Shown: positions 1-8,349, numbered from the stretch's first letter. The stretch: 31,159 nucleotides of DNA from Pseudomonadota bacterium (GCA_023390905.1 JAEWBY010000032.1:1-31159), one strand, 5' to 3'. Numbers and translations: made by a program. The notes: generated by a model from the letters alone, not told the origin.

Positions 1-126
1 CTGAATCCGGGCCGCGCACCCGCGCGTGAACGACGCCGCCGGGTGGTGCGCGTGGATGCGCGAACCGGTCGATGCAGCGTGCCGGGAGTGTATCATCGGC
101 GCTTCCGCCACTGCCCCGCCTCGCCG

Positions 127-522
127 ATGCGCAAGCTGCTTCCCCTCCTCCTCGCGGCCCTTCTGGTGAGCGGCTGCGGCCTGCTGTACCGGCAGCCGAT
201 CTTCCAGGGCAACCTGCTCGAAAAGACGGCGGTGGACCAGTTGCAGGCCGGCATGGATCGGCAGCAGGTGATGGCGCTCCTGGGCACGCCGTCCGTGCGT
301 GATCCGTTCCACCACGACCGCTGGGACTACGTGGCCAGCCAGCGCATCGGCCGCACCGGCGATCCGGTGGTGAAGACGATGACGCTGTGGTTCGAAAATG
401 GCCAGCTGGCCCGCTGGGAGGGCGAGTATTTCCCCGAGCAGGATTCGGAACTCGCCAAGAACGCCGTCCGCTACTTCGGCCCGAACCTGGCCCGCGACAA
501 GGACAAGAAGCGCGGCCGCTGA
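127..522 (+). CDS. bamE: Outer membrane protein assembly factor BamE (SmpA/OmlA lipoprotein)
   Basis: This is a small lipoprotein of the BAM complex, which inserts beta-barrel proteins into the outer membrane. The 131-residue product starts with a short basic n-region, a leucine-rich hydrophobic stretch and a lipobox (VSGC) whose Cys17 would be lipidated. The mature part carries the SmpA/OmlA core, including the GMDRQQVMALLGTPSVRDPF segment and a later DRWDYV stretch. The open frame extends upstream to 43, but the ATG at 127 is chosen because it places the signal peptide at the N-terminus. The tail is strongly basic (DKDKKRGR). In Xanthomonadales this gene usually lies beside fur and ahead of rnfH-ratA-smpB, which matches the genes seen to the right; fur would lie off the left edge. 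The family call is firm. Confidence 0.93.
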   Translation: MRKLLPLLLAALLVSGCGLLYRQPIFQGNLLEKTAVDQLQAGMDRQQVMALLGTPSVRDPFHHDRWDYVASQRIGRTGDPVVKTMTLWFENGQLARWEGEYFPEQDSELAKNAVRYFGPNLARDKDKKRGR

Positions 523-533
523 GCCGCGCCGCG

Positions 534-815
534 TCAGCGGCGCCGCGCCGCGCGTTCCGCGGCCGCCTTTTCCGCGCGCAGCCGGCGCGCCTGCATGGGG
601 TCGCATTGCAGCGGCCTGAGCAACTCGATGCGGTCGCCCGGATGCAGCCGCGTTTCCGGCCCGGCGGCCACTCCGAACACCGACAGCGCCACGAAGCCGG
701 CGTCCAGCGACCAACCCGCCGCATCGAGCGCTGCGCCCACGCAGGCGCCGTCGTCCAGTTCGACCTCGACCGCTTCGCAGCGATGCGGCCATGCGCGCAC
801 CAGTTGCACGCGCAT
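534..815 (-). CDS. rnfH: RnfH family ubiquitin-like protein
   Basis: The 93-residue product belongs to the RnfH (UPF0125) family, small beta-grasp proteins of unclear biochemical role. Features that place it are the N-terminal strand with RVQLVRAWPHRCEAVEVEL, the GVAAGPETRLHPGDRIELLRPL segment typical of the family, and the DPMQARRLRAEKAAAER tail. Its start codon shares one base with the ratA stop codon (TGATG), so the two are probably translationally coupled in a ratA-rnfH operon. The same gene pair is widely conserved next to smpB in proteobacteria. Function remains an open question for the family, despite the historical link in its name to the Rnf complex. Confidence 0.9.
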   Translation of the reverse strand: MRVQLVRAWPHRCEAVEVELDDGACVGAALDAAGWSLDAGFVALSVFGVAAGPETRLHPGDRIELLRPLQCDPMQARRLRAEKAAAERAARRR

Positions 816-1246
816 CAGTCGTCGCCCTTGTCCGCCTCGCGCACGAAGTCATCGACCATGCGGTCGGCGAGTCCCTGCATGCCCAGCTGCAGGGCCGGGC
901 CCAGCAGCCGGTTCTGTGGTTCGAAGTCCAGCCGCAGCGAGACCTTGCACGCGCTCTCGTCCAGCGCATGGAACGCCCAGCGCCCGTGCAGGTGGCGGAA
1001 CGGGCCGTCGCGCAGCTCCATGTCGATGTGGTGCGGTGGCGTCAGCAGGTTCTCGGTGGTGAACCAGGTATGGAATCCCCCCACCCCGAGGTCGAGCCGC
1101 GCCAGCAACCGGCCGTCGCCCTCCTCCAGCACCTGGGCCTCGCGGCACCAGTCGAAGCGGCGCGGATAGGCGGCAACGTCATTGACCAGCGCAAACATGC
1201 GGGAGGCGGAGTGTTCGACGAGTGCGCTGCGCAGGATGACGGGCAT
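815..1246 (-). CDS. ratA: RatA/Coq10-type START-domain protein
   Basis: This 143-residue protein has the polyketide cyclase/START fold of the RatA and Coq10 family. In E. coli RatA was reported to block 70S ribosome association; the Coq10 relatives bind ubiquinone, so the physiological role is debated. Family hallmarks are the start MPVILRSALVEHSA, the MFALVNDVAAYPRRFDWC segment, the FTTENLLTPPHHIDMELRDGPF core and a C-terminal helix ending VDDFVREADK. The frame is open further upstream (to 1357), but the ATG at 1246 gives the conserved N-terminus. It is divergent from smpB with 59 bases between them, an arrangement conserved in many gammaproteobacteria. Confidence 0.9.
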   Translation of the reverse strand: MPVILRSALVEHSASRMFALVNDVAAYPRRFDWCREAQVLEEGDGRLLARLDLGVGGFHTWFTTENLLTPPHHIDMELRDGPFRHLHGRWAFHALDESACKVSLRLDFEPQNRLLGPALQLGMQGLADRMVDDFVREADKGDD

Positions 1247-1305
1247 CGAAAGGTCCGTGCGGTCCGGACGCACCGCGGCGGGTCCGGATCGGCGAGAATG
1301 GCGGG

Positions 1306-1800
1306 ATGAGCAAGAAGAACGGCAAGGATAAGCCAAACGGCGGCGGCACCATCGCACTCAACAAGCGCGCGCGCCACGAATACAGTTTCGAACAGAAGTT
1401 CGAGGCCGGCCTGGCGCTGCAGGGCTGGGAGCTGAAGGCGATCCGCGCCGGCCGCGCCAACATCGGCGACGCCTATGCGGTGGTGCTGCAGGGCGAACTG
1501 TTCCTGATCGGCGCGCAGATCACGCCGCTGATCCAGGCGTCGACGCATGTCGTCGCCAACGACCGCCGCACCCGCAAGCTGCTGCTGCACCGGCACGAAA
1601 TCGACATGCTGATGGGCCGGATCCAGCGCGACGGCTACACCGTGGTCCCCACCGCGCTTTACTGGAAGGGCAACAAGGTCAAGGCCGAACTGGCGCTGGC
1701 CAAGGGCAAGCAGAGCCATGACAAGCGCGCCACCAGCAAGGAGCGCGACTGGGCGCGCGAGAAGGCGCGGGTCATGCGCCAGCACAACAAGGATGCTTGA
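1306..1800 (+). CDS. smpB: SsrA-binding protein SmpB
   Basis: SmpB binds tmRNA and carries it into stalled ribosomes for trans-translation. The 164-residue product has a lysine-rich N-terminal extension, then the beta-barrel core (ARHEYSFEQKFEAGLALQGW, LKAIRAGRANIGDAYAVV, the VVPTALYWKGNKVKAELALA region) and a long basic C-terminal tail (KRATSKERDWAREKARVMR) that occupies the mRNA channel in the known structures. The tmRNA gene follows less than 200 bases downstream on the same strand, so both partners of the rescue system are together. No Shine-Dalgarno sequence is evident; a GAGAAT hexamer ends 6 bases before the ATG, which would fit a leaderless message. Confidence 0.97.
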   Translation: MSKKNGKDKPNGGGTIALNKRARHEYSFEQKFEAGLALQGWELKAIRAGRANIGDAYAVVLQGELFLIGAQITPLIQASTHVVANDRRTRKLLLHRHEIDMLMGRIQRDGYTVVPTALYWKGNKVKAELALAKGKQSHDKRATSKERDWAREKARVMRQHNKDA

Positions 1801-1805
1801 GGGCT

Positions 1806-1844
1806 GGGAGCCGGAAGCCGGAAGCCGGAAGCCGGAAGCCGGAA
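1806..1844. repeat. Heptanucleotide tandem repeat (GGRAGCC)
   Basis: One GGGAGCC unit is followed by four GGAAGCC units and a final partial GGAA, in perfect head-to-tail order. It begins six bases after the smpB stop codon. A shorter array of the same heptamer family, GGGAGCC-GGGAGCC-GGGAGCG, is found at 20535-20555 in another intergenic space, which suggests a dispersed simple repeat of this genome. No function can be assigned from the sequence. Confidence 0.9.
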
Positions 1845-1938
1845 AACAGGATGCGTCGGCGCGTCCTGTATGCATACCAGGACATGGAACGGCGTCTTCA
1901 TCCGCATGAAGGCCGCTTCACCATGCGAGCGCCCGAGC

Positions 1939-1967
1939 TTGTGTGCCCTGCCCCTGGCCCCTACACT
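1939..1967 (+). promoter_or_regulatory. Predicted sigma-70 promoter of ssrA
   Basis: A -35-like TTGTGT at 1939-1944 and a -10-like TACACT at 1962-1967 are separated by exactly 17 bases. Transcription would begin around 1974, about 20 bases ahead of the mature tmRNA 5' end, which leaves a short precursor for processing. Neither hexamer is a full consensus match. Confidence 0.55.
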
Positions 1968-1994
1968 GCACCGGTCAGGAACTTGTTTTTCCCC

Positions 1995-2348
1995 GGGGGT
2001 GCACTGGCTTCGACGGGGGTTGCGAAGTTGCCTGGTGCATGCCGAGGGGGCAGCTTTCCTCGTAAATCCAGCGGCAAAACTCTAGTTGCCAACGACGACA
2101 ACTACGCTCTGGCCGCTTAAGGCCTAAGCCCTGAAACTGCTTGTGTCCGTGCTCGCAGCGTAAGGTCATTATCACGGAATCGCCGGAGGCCGCTGCCTGT
2201 CAGCCTCCGGTCAACCCAAAACAGGCTGGTTCCGGGGTGCGCTTTGTTCGCCGTGCTGCCCCGGAGCGAGATCCAACGGCGGAATAAGCATGTAGTACCG
2301 GGGATGGAGTGCCTTCGGACGGCGGTTCAATTCCGCCCACCTCCACCA
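1995..2348 (+). ncRNA. ssrA: Transfer-messenger RNA (tmRNA, SsrA)
   Basis: tmRNA rescues stalled ribosomes and tags the unfinished protein for proteolysis. The mature 5' end GGGGGTG (1995-2001) pairs with CACCTCC (2338-2344) to form the acceptor stem, followed by A and an encoded CCA end. The conserved stretch GGCTTCGACGGGGGTTGCGA near the 5' end and the T-arm (GGCGGTTCAATTCCGCC) are present. The tag reading frame runs 2088-2120, GCC to TAA, and encodes ANDDNYALAA; the usual AAACTCTAGTT lead-in precedes it. The RNA is the one-piece form, about 354 nt. smpB lies just upstream and a strong hairpin terminator follows. Confidence 0.97.
2088..2120 (+). other. tmRNA proteolysis-tag reading frame (ANDDNYALAA)
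   Basis: This ten-codon frame within tmRNA is read after the ribosome switches templates and ends in TAA. The resume codon is GCC (Ala). The C-terminal ALAA is the classic ClpXP degron, and the ANDDNY start matches the SspB/ClpA recognition region of proteobacterial tags. Confidence 0.92.
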
Positions 2349-2353
2349 ATCAG

Positions 2354-2380
2354 AAAGCCCGCTCCGGCGGGCTTTTTCTT
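2354..2380 (+). terminator. Rho-independent terminator of ssrA
   Basis: A perfect 9-bp stem (AAAGCCCGC / GCGGGCTTT) closes on a four-base TCCG loop and runs into a T-rich tail, starting six bases after the CCA end of tmRNA. On the other strand the same hairpin lies downstream of alkB and could act there too, though the T-run on that side is poor. Confidence 0.9.
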
Positions 2381-2483
2381 GGGCGTTCGTTCACCGCACG
2401 GTCCCGGGAACGGTGCTGATCGTGTCGCGGACCCTCCTGAAAAATCCGGAAAACCACGCGCACCGAAAGATGGCTGCCGGTGA

Positions 2484-3050
2484 TCAGGGGCGGACGCGGA
2501 ATACCGCACTGATGCGCGGGCCCTGCGGCCGCCTGGTCTTCGGGATGCCGTGCTCGTGGGTCAGCTGTGCGGTGTAGCTCATCGACAACAGGCTGCCGGG
2601 CATCAGGTCGATGGCGACGGCCTTGCTGCCGGGAGCCTTGGCCTTGATCAGCATGCGGCGCGGCGCGCCCAGCGAAACGAGCGTGATCGGGTAGCCTTCG
2701 CGCAGGATGTGCAGCTTGTCGCTGTGCATGGCGACGCTGTCATTGCCATCGCGGTAGAGATTCATGCCCACGCGCGAGTACGGGGCCGGGACCTTGGCCT
2801 GCACGCGCACCAGCATGTCGGCCAGCGGCAGGCGCTCGGGAAGTTCTTCGAGGTCATACGAGGCGAGCAGGCGCGGCACATCGACCACGCGGTCGTACAT
2901 CGGCCGCTGCATCGAACTCCATCGCGCGTGCGAGTGCAATTGTTCGAACCAGTGCGCGGCCAGCGCTTCATCGACGAAATCCGGCCAGTAGCGGATGCCG
3001 CCCTGCGCATCATCGACCAGCTGGATGACCGAATCGGCGAACAGTTCCAT
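2484..3050 (-). CDS. alkB: AlkB-family Fe(II)/2-oxoglutarate DNA dealkylase
   Basis: AlkB-type enzymes remove methyl and etheno adducts from DNA bases by oxidative dealkylation. The 188-residue product shows the iron triad as H109-x-D111 (in AMHSDKLH) and His167 (in THEHGIPK). R179 and R185 in the C-terminal RISAVFR stretch match the 2-oxoglutarate-binding arginines. The MNLYRDGNDSVAMHSD segment and the overall size resemble the ALKBH2/3-like bacterial group rather than E. coli AlkB. The start codon shares a base with the dnaE2 stop codon (TGATG), so it appears to be the last gene of the lexA-imuA-imuB-dnaE2 operon. That position suggests damage-inducible direct reversal alongside translesion synthesis, which is an inference. 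Confidence 0.92.
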   Translation of the reverse strand: MELFADSVIQLVDDAQGGIRYWPDFVDEALAAHWFEQLHSHARWSSMQRPMYDRVVDVPRLLASYDLEELPERLPLADMLVRVQAKVPAPYSRVGMNLYRDGNDSVAMHSDKLHILREGYPITLVSLGAPRRMLIKAKAPGSKAVAIDLMPGSLLSMSYTAQLTHEHGIPKTRRPQGPRISAVFRVRP

Positions 3051-6000
3051 CAGTGGAAATCCCGCGAAGGCGTGTTGAGTTCACCGAGCAGATGGCTCAG
3101 ATCCTCCAGATGCTGTGCGATGAGATGTTGAACGCCGTCCACCTGCTCCCAGCGGCCGCGCACCGACAGCAGGCGCGAGCCGAGCAGCGCCTTGCGCTGG
3201 CGCACGGCCAGATGCGACCACACCACGACATTGACCATGCCGTGTTCGTCTTCGAGCGTGACGAAGATGGTGCCCTTGGCCGTGCCGGGCCGTTGCCGCT
3301 GGGTGACGATGCCGGCCGCATGCACGCCGCGCCCGTGCGGCATATCGCGCAACTGGAGGGAGTCCATGATGCGCTGGCGGCGCATGCGTTCGCGCAGCAA
3401 TGACATCGGATGCGCGCTCAGGGTCAGGCCTACGCTGCGATAGTCGGCCAGCACCTCCTCGGCGCGGCCAGGCAAGGGAAGTTCGACGATGGTTTCGTCC
3501 GGGCTGCCGGGCAGCAGCGGACGCTGCCGCTCGATGCCGGCCATGGCCCAGCGTGCGGCATTGCGATGCCCGGCCAGCGATTGCAGCGCACCGGCTTCGG
3601 CCAGCGCATGCCGGGCCTTTTCATCGAGGTCCGCGCGCAGGCACAGATCCTGCACATCCGAAAACGGCCGCTGCCGGCGCGCCATCACGATCCGCTCGGC
3701 GACCGCCTCGGAAAGACCGGTGATCTGCCGCAGGCCGATGCGGATCGCGGCCTGTCCTCCGTCATCCACACCCGTGCGGTGATGCCCGCCTTCCAGCGTG
3801 CTGTCCCAGTCACTGCGCGTCACATCGACCGGCAGGATCTCCACGCCCTCCCGCGCGCCCTTCCCTCGCCGCGCGTCCTGCACGATGTGGTTCGGCGAAT
3901 AGAAGCCCATCGGCTGGGAATTGAGCAGCGCGCAGGCGAATGCGGCCGGTTCGTGGCGCTTGAGCATCGAACTGATGTAGACCAGTTTCGCGAAAGACGC
4001 GGCATGGCTCTGCGGAAAACCATACGAACCGAATCCCTTGATCTGCTCGAAGATCTGATCGATGAATTCGGAGGAATAGTTCTTGTCTTCCATCAATTGA
4101 CGGATCTTCACGCGGTGCGGCTCCATGTCCCCGCCCCGCCCCCATGCCGCCATCGAACGCCGCAGGCCATCGGCTTCGGCCTCCGAATAGCCGGCGTGGA
4201 TGACCAGTTCCATCACCTGTTCCTGGAACAGCGGAATGCCCAGCGTGGCGCCGAGGATTTCCTTCACCCCCTCGGAGGGATACGTCACCGGGTCCTTTCC
4301 CTGCCGGCGGCGCAGATAGGGATGCACCATGTCGCCCTGGATCGGGCCCGGGCGGACGATGGCGACCTCGATCACCAGATCGTAGAAGGTCCTCGGTTTC
4401 AGGCGCGGCAGCATGCTCATCTGCGCGCGGGATTCGATCTGGAACACGCCGACCGTATCGGCCGCCTGGATCAGTTCGAACGTGTGCCGGTCACGGCGCG
4501 GAAACCGTGCGAGATCGACCCTGCAACCGCGATGGCGTTCGATCAACTGCACGGCCTTGCGGATGCAGGTCAACATGCCCAGCGCCAGGCAATCGACTTT
4601 CAGCAAGCCCAGGGTTTCCAGATCATCCTTGTCCCACTGGATGATCGTGCGATCCTTCATCGCCGCATTCTCCACCGGCACGACGGTGGACAAGGGCGTG
4701 TTGCCAATCACGAAACCGCCGACGTGCTGGGAAAGATGGCGCGGATGACCTTGCAGCTGATCGGCGATCCACAGCACTTTCAGGATCAGCGGATTGTCCG
4801 GATCGAAGCCGGCATCGCGCAGGCGCTGGTCCATCGGGGTTTCGCCGTTGCCCCAGCCGAAGCATTCGGCAAGCAGTCCGATCTGATCCGGCGGCAGGCC
4901 GAATGCCTTGGCCACATCCCTCACCGCGCTCTTGCCGCGGTAGCGGATGACCGTGGCGGCCAGCGCGGCGCGTTCGCGGCCGTATTTGTTGTAGACGTAC
5001 TGGAGAACCTCTTCGCGACGTTCGTGTTCGAAATCGACGTCGATGTCGGGCGGTTCGTTGCGATTCTCCGACAGGAAGCGCGCCATCAGCAGGCGTGTCT
5101 CGACCGGATTGACCACGGTGATGCCGAGCGCGAAGCACACGGCGGAGTTGGCCGATGAACCGCGTCCCTGGCAGAGAATGTCCTGCGATCGCGCGAAGCG
5201 GACGATGTCCTGGACGGTCAGGAAAAACGCTTCGTATTTCTTCCTTGCAATGAGGTCCAGTTCTTCATTGATCTGATGGACGATTCTTTCGGGCGCGCCT
5301 TTGGGCCAGCGCTGCTTCATTCCCTCCTCGGTCAGCACGCGCAGCCAACTGGTTGCTGTATGCCCTTCCGGCACCAGTTCCTCGGGATAGGCGTAGCGGA
5401 TGTCTTCCTTGAGATGGAACCTGCACCGCCGCGCCAGCCGCACCGCGTTCTCCAGCAGTGCATGCGGGTAGATGTTTCCCAGGGCGCGCCGCGTGCGCAG
5501 GTGCCGCTCGCCATTGCGGAACAGATGCTGGCCGCATTCGGCCAGCGTCAGGGTGTGGCGGATCGCGGTCATCGTGTCCTGCAGCACGCGTTGACGGCGC
5601 ACGTCCATGTGCACGTCGCCCGAAGCGACTGCGGTCATGCCCAGTTCGGTGGACAAGGCCATCAACCGGCGCAGGCGCGCATCGTCGTCCTGTTCGCGAT
5701 GCAGTTCCACCGCCAGGAACGCACGTTCCCCCCACAGCATCTGCAACCAGCGCGCCTGCGCCGCATCAGGTTCCTGCCCGGGAATCCACAACGCGAACAG
5801 GCCACTGGCCTCACCGGGATGATCGTCCAGTACGCGTTCCACGTCCTGCCGAGTCAGCCGGTAGGTGCCTTTTTTGTTGGTGCTTCTGCGGGCGTGGGTA
5901 ATGAGTTCGCACAGCCGCGTGTAACCGGCATGCGTTTCCACCAGCAGCACGAATTTCAGCCCGCACGTCAGGCGGAATTCGCTGCCGACCACCAGCGTAA

Positions 6001-6298
6001 GCCCGGTGGCATTGGAGGCTTCATAGGCGCGCACGATGCCGGCGAGCGAGCATTCATCGGTGATCGCCAGCGCTTCATAGCCGCAGCGCTTGGCGCGCAG
6101 GAACAGTTCCTCCGCATCGGCGGCGCCGCGCAGGAACGAGAAATCCGACAGGCAATGCAGTTCCGCATACGCCGGAAAGCCATCCTCCAGCGTGAGGTCA
6201 TCATCGTTGGCGGCCTGCAGGCCCACGCGCTGCGCGACCTGCCACGCACGCGGGATCTGCGCACCGGGATGATCACCGCGTTCTTCGTGACGGCTCAT
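3050..6298 (-). CDS. dnaE2: Error-prone DNA polymerase III alpha subunit DnaE2/ImuC
   Basis: DnaE2 (ImuC) is the catalytic polymerase of the ImuA-ImuB-DnaE2 mutasome, which copies damaged DNA with low fidelity. The roughly 1,080-residue product has an N-terminal PHP domain (around HCLSDFSFLRGA, residues 48-59), a C-family polymerase core with GRGSSANSAV near 378 and the catalytic PDIDVDFEHERREE motif near 417-430, the LSQHVGGFVIG motif, helix-hairpin-helix DNA-binding sequence (LRQITGLSEAVAERIV) and a C-terminal OB fold (TIFVTLEDEHGMVNVVVW). The ATG at 6298 overlaps the imuB stop as ATGA and is preferred; an in-frame ATG at 6307 would add three residues. The length fits DnaE2 and is shorter than replicative DnaE. 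Confidence 0.96.
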   Translation of the reverse strand: MSRHEERGDHPGAQIPRAWQVAQRVGLQAANDDDLTLEDGFPAYAELHCLSDFSFLRGAADAEELFLRAKRCGYEALAITDECSLAGIVRAYEASNATGLTLVVGSEFRLTCGLKFVLLVETHAGYTRLCELITHARRSTNKKGTYRLTRQDVERVLDDHPGEASGLFALWIPGQEPDAAQARWLQMLWGERAFLAVELHREQDDDARLRRLMALSTELGMTAVASGDVHMDVRRQRVLQDTMTAIRHTLTLAECGQHLFRNGERHLRTRRALGNIYPHALLENAVRLARRCRFHLKEDIRYAYPEELVPEGHTATSWLRVLTEEGMKQRWPKGAPERIVHQINEELDLIARKKYEAFFLTVQDIVRFARSQDILCQGRGSSANSAVCFALGITVVNPVETRLLMARFLSENRNEPPDIDVDFEHERREEVLQYVYNKYGRERAALAATVIRYRGKSAVRDVAKAFGLPPDQIGLLAECFGWGNGETPMDQRLRDAGFDPDNPLILKVLWIADQLQGHPRHLSQHVGGFVIGNTPLSTVVPVENAAMKDRTIIQWDKDDLETLGLLKVDCLALGMLTCIRKAVQLIERHRGCRVDLARFPRRDRHTFELIQAADTVGVFQIESRAQMSMLPRLKPRTFYDLVIEVAIVRPGPIQGDMVHPYLRRRQGKDPVTYPSEGVKEILGATLGIPLFQEQVMELVIHAGYSEAEADGLRRSMAAWGRGGDMEPHRVKIRQLMEDKNYSSEFIDQIFEQIKGFGSYGFPQSHAASFAKLVYISSMLKRHEPAAFACALLNSQPMGFYSPNHIVQDARRGKGAREGVEILPVDVTRSDWDSTLEGGHHRTGVDDGGQAAIRIGLRQITGLSEAVAERIVMARRQRPFSDVQDLCLRADLDEKARHALAEAGALQSLAGHRNAARWAMAGIERQRPLLPGSPDETIVELPLPGRAEEVLADYRSVGLTLSAHPMSLLRERMRRQRIMDSLQLRDMPHGRGVHAAGIVTQRQRPGTAKGTIFVTLEDEHGMVNVVVWSHLAVRQRKALLGSRLLSVRGRWEQVDGVQHLIAQHLEDLSHLLGELNTPSRDFH

Positions 6299-7713
6299 GC
6301 GAACCATCCGTGCAGCATCCAGCCATCGCGTTCCCCGGGCGCGGCGAATGCCCAGGCACGCTGGCCTTGCGAAGTTTCCAGCACGTAGTAATCGCGGCGG
6401 GCGTCGTCACCATCCCACCAGCCGCTTTCCAGTCGTTCCGGTCCGGACACGATGCGCAGCCGGGAATCGCGCAACGGCACCGGGCGCGGCAACAGCCAGG
6501 AGGGGCGTGGCGGGCGCGCGGGCGCGGCAGTGAACGCATGCGCGTCATCGTGCACGCGCTGCCAGGCCCGTTCCGGACGCGGATCGCCCGCCGCCGCCAC
6601 GCGATACACCGATTCGTCGCCCAGGCGCGCGCGCAGCCGTTCGCGCAGTTGTTCCCACGGCATCGCCTGCTGCGCACGCTGATCGAACAGATCGCGCGCG
6701 GCCGGCACGAACGGCGGCAATTCCCGCGCAAGCAGGCGCACGCCCACCACCGGCTGTTCGATCGAGACACGTTCCAGGCGATTGCGGGTCAGTTCGAACA
6801 GCATCGCCGGTTCGCGTTCGGCCGCGAGCAGTCCCACGTCCACCTCGGTGTGGCCGTGTTCGTGTTCGAGCCGCAACTGGAAACGCTGCACGCCGCCATC
6901 GCGGATCGACAGATACGTGCACAGATCCCCGATCAGGCGGCGCAGCGGGAACAGCAGCGCGGTATGGGTCTCGACTTCGTGGCCCAGTTCGATGCGCGCG
7001 TCGAAATAATCCGGCGGCGCGTAATACTCCAGCGGGTCGGCGCTGTCACCGTAAAGGCGATCCAGATGTTCGAGCACGTCCAGGCCGAAACGCCGCCGCA
7101 GGCTGTCGCGGGGCAACTGCCGCAGCGTGCGCAGATCGCGGATGCCCATCCGGTGCAGGCGTTCGCCGGCATCGCCCGGCATGCGCGCGCGGCGCACCGG
7201 CACGCGATCCAGCGTCTGCATCATCGCGGCCGGATTGGAAAACGCGAGCCCGTCGCGCAGACCTGCGAACACATGCGCCGCGCGCGGCGTGGGCGCCAGC
7301 GCGATGCGATGGCTGAACCCCAGGCCGGTGAGTTCCTCTCGCAACCGTGCCTCCATGCGCGGCCACGGACCGAACAGGCGGAAGCTCGCGCGCACTTCCA
7401 GCACGATGCATCCGGGCCACTGCGCACTGACCAGCGAACTGTGCCGGTACGCCCAGTTGGCGAGGAAGCGTTGCCAGCGGGATTCGGATTGCGGGTCGTA
7501 ATCGACCATCGAAAAATCCGGCAGCAATGCATGGGCGGCCGTCAGCCGCATGCCAGCGCGAAGGCCGGCCTCCGCCGCGCTCGCATTGACCGCATGCAGA
7601 TGACGCAACTGCGCCGGCCCGCCGACCAGCGCCAGCGGTGATTGCGGATCAGGCCGACGGCGGAGGACGGCGTCCAGCGCCAGCTGCGGCAGCAATAGGC
7701 AGGCCCACAACAT
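6295..7713 (-). CDS. imuB: Y-family polymerase-like mutasome protein ImuB
   Basis: ImuB resembles a Y-family translesion polymerase but is thought to be catalytically dead and to act as the hub linking DnaE2 to the beta clamp and ImuA. The 472-residue product keeps the Y-family layout: palm/finger region (AVNASAAEAGLRAGMRLTAAHALLP), thumb with helix-hairpin-helix (LHRMGIRDLRTLRQLPRDSLRRRFG, about 187-210) and a little-finger domain. The N-terminal position that holds the first catalytic aspartate in active enzymes is hydrophobic here (LWACLLLPQL), and the SIDE-type motif is replaced by VLEVRASFRLFG. A DLF core at 341-343 could be a clamp-binding motif, although the usual upstream Gln is absent. 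It lies 9 bases after imuA and overlaps dnaE2 by four bases. Confidence 0.93.
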   Translation of the reverse strand: MLWACLLLPQLALDAVLRRRPDPQSPLALVGGPAQLRHLHAVNASAAEAGLRAGMRLTAAHALLPDFSMVDYDPQSESRWQRFLANWAYRHSSLVSAQWPGCIVLEVRASFRLFGPWPRMEARLREELTGLGFSHRIALAPTPRAAHVFAGLRDGLAFSNPAAMMQTLDRVPVRRARMPGDAGERLHRMGIRDLRTLRQLPRDSLRRRFGLDVLEHLDRLYGDSADPLEYYAPPDYFDARIELGHEVETHTALLFPLRRLIGDLCTYLSIRDGGVQRFQLRLEHEHGHTEVDVGLLAAEREPAMLFELTRNRLERVSIEQPVVGVRLLARELPPFVPAARDLFDQRAQQAMPWEQLRERLRARLGDESVYRVAAAGDPRPERAWQRVHDDAHAFTAAPARPPRPSWLLPRPVPLRDSRLRIVSGPERLESGWWDGDDARRDYYVLETSQGQRAWAFAAPGERDGWMLHGWFA

Positions 7714-7722
7714 GCGCGCGCT

Positions 7723-8349
7723 TCAATGCCGTTCCAGCGCGAAGCCGCGCGCCGGAGGATGGCCGCCACGGCATTTGCGCACATGCCAGGCACAGCCGCC
7801 GTCTGTCGAACGCGCATATTCAATCCGCAACGCGGCCGGTGAAGGATTGGCCGCATGCCGGCGATCCCGCAGGGCAAAGCCCAGGCAATCCCCGCTATCG
7901 GCGGCCACCTGCAGGCGTCGCAATGCCGGCCCATCGGCCTGTTCGGGCCAGCCGATCACCGCTTCGCAGGCGCCGCTGCGCAGGCATTGTTCGAACGCCC
8001 ACAGCGCATCGCGCGGAGTGGCGTCGATGATCGCCAGGTTGTCCAGCGCCACGCCTGCGTCCTGCCACGCCGGGGCATAGGGCACATACGGCGGCGCGAT
8101 GACGGCCACGGTGCTCCCGGCCTGGGTCAGGCGCGCCAGCGTGGGCATCAGCAGCGACAGCTCACCGATGCCATCGGCCGGCAGCAGCAGTTCGGTCAAA
8201 GCACGACGCGGCCAACCGCCCTGCGGCAGCAGGACATCGAGCGCGGCATGTCCGCTGGGTTCGCATTCCCCGCCGATGACGGCGCTGCGCCCTGCATGCC
8301 ACAGCGTCTGTGCGGCCAGCAGCGAGTCGATGGCGACGACCGTGCCCAT
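7723..8349 (-). CDS. imuA: ImuA, RecA/SulA-like mutasome accessory protein
   Basis: ImuA is a RecA-fold accessory protein needed with ImuB and DnaE2 for induced mutagenesis. The 208-residue product has the family's N-terminal region (LWHAGRSAVIGGECEPSGHAALDVLLPQGGWPRRALTELL) followed by the RecA-like core. Where RecA has its nucleotide-binding P-loop, this protein reads LLLPADGIGELSLL without a GK[ST], so ATP binding is doubtful. The C-terminus is short and basic. The start codon shares one base with the lexA stop, giving tight coupling to the repressor gene. Identity rests on this partial similarity plus the diagnostic order lexA-imuA-imuB-dnaE2. Confidence 0.9.
   Translation of the reverse strand: MGTVVAIDSLLAAQTLWHAGRSAVIGGECEPSGHAALDVLLPQGGWPRRALTELLLPADGIGELSLLMPTLARLTQAGSTVAVIAPPYVPYAPAWQDAGVALDNLAIIDATPRDALWAFEQCLRSGACEAVIGWPEQADGPALRRLQVAADSGDCLGFALRDRRHAANPSPAALRIEYARSTDGGCAWHVRKCRGGHPPARGFALERH

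Noticed and set aside
87..96. Divergent promoter (TATCAT on plus, TACACT on minus) upstream of bamE
   Set aside because: No matching -35 element on either strand, and the neighbouring gene to the left is outside the window.
1797..2120. Open frame running from the smpB end through the repeat into tmRNA
   Set aside because: It only exists because it shares the tmRNA tag frame; the upstream part is repeat and promoter DNA.
2390..2425. Imperfect palindrome around CCCGGG between ssrA and alkB
   Set aside because: The arms carry a mismatch and there is no T-run; it is within what a GC-rich sequence gives by chance.
3410..5158. 582-codon open frame opposite dnaE2
   Set aside because: It is the antisense of a conserved polymerase, with low-complexity His/Arg/Gln-rich composition and no recognisable domain; such frames are expected in GC-rich DNA.
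6310..7641. 443-codon open frame opposite imuB
   Set aside because: Shadow of imuB; His/Arg/Gln-rich composition and no ribosome-binding site.
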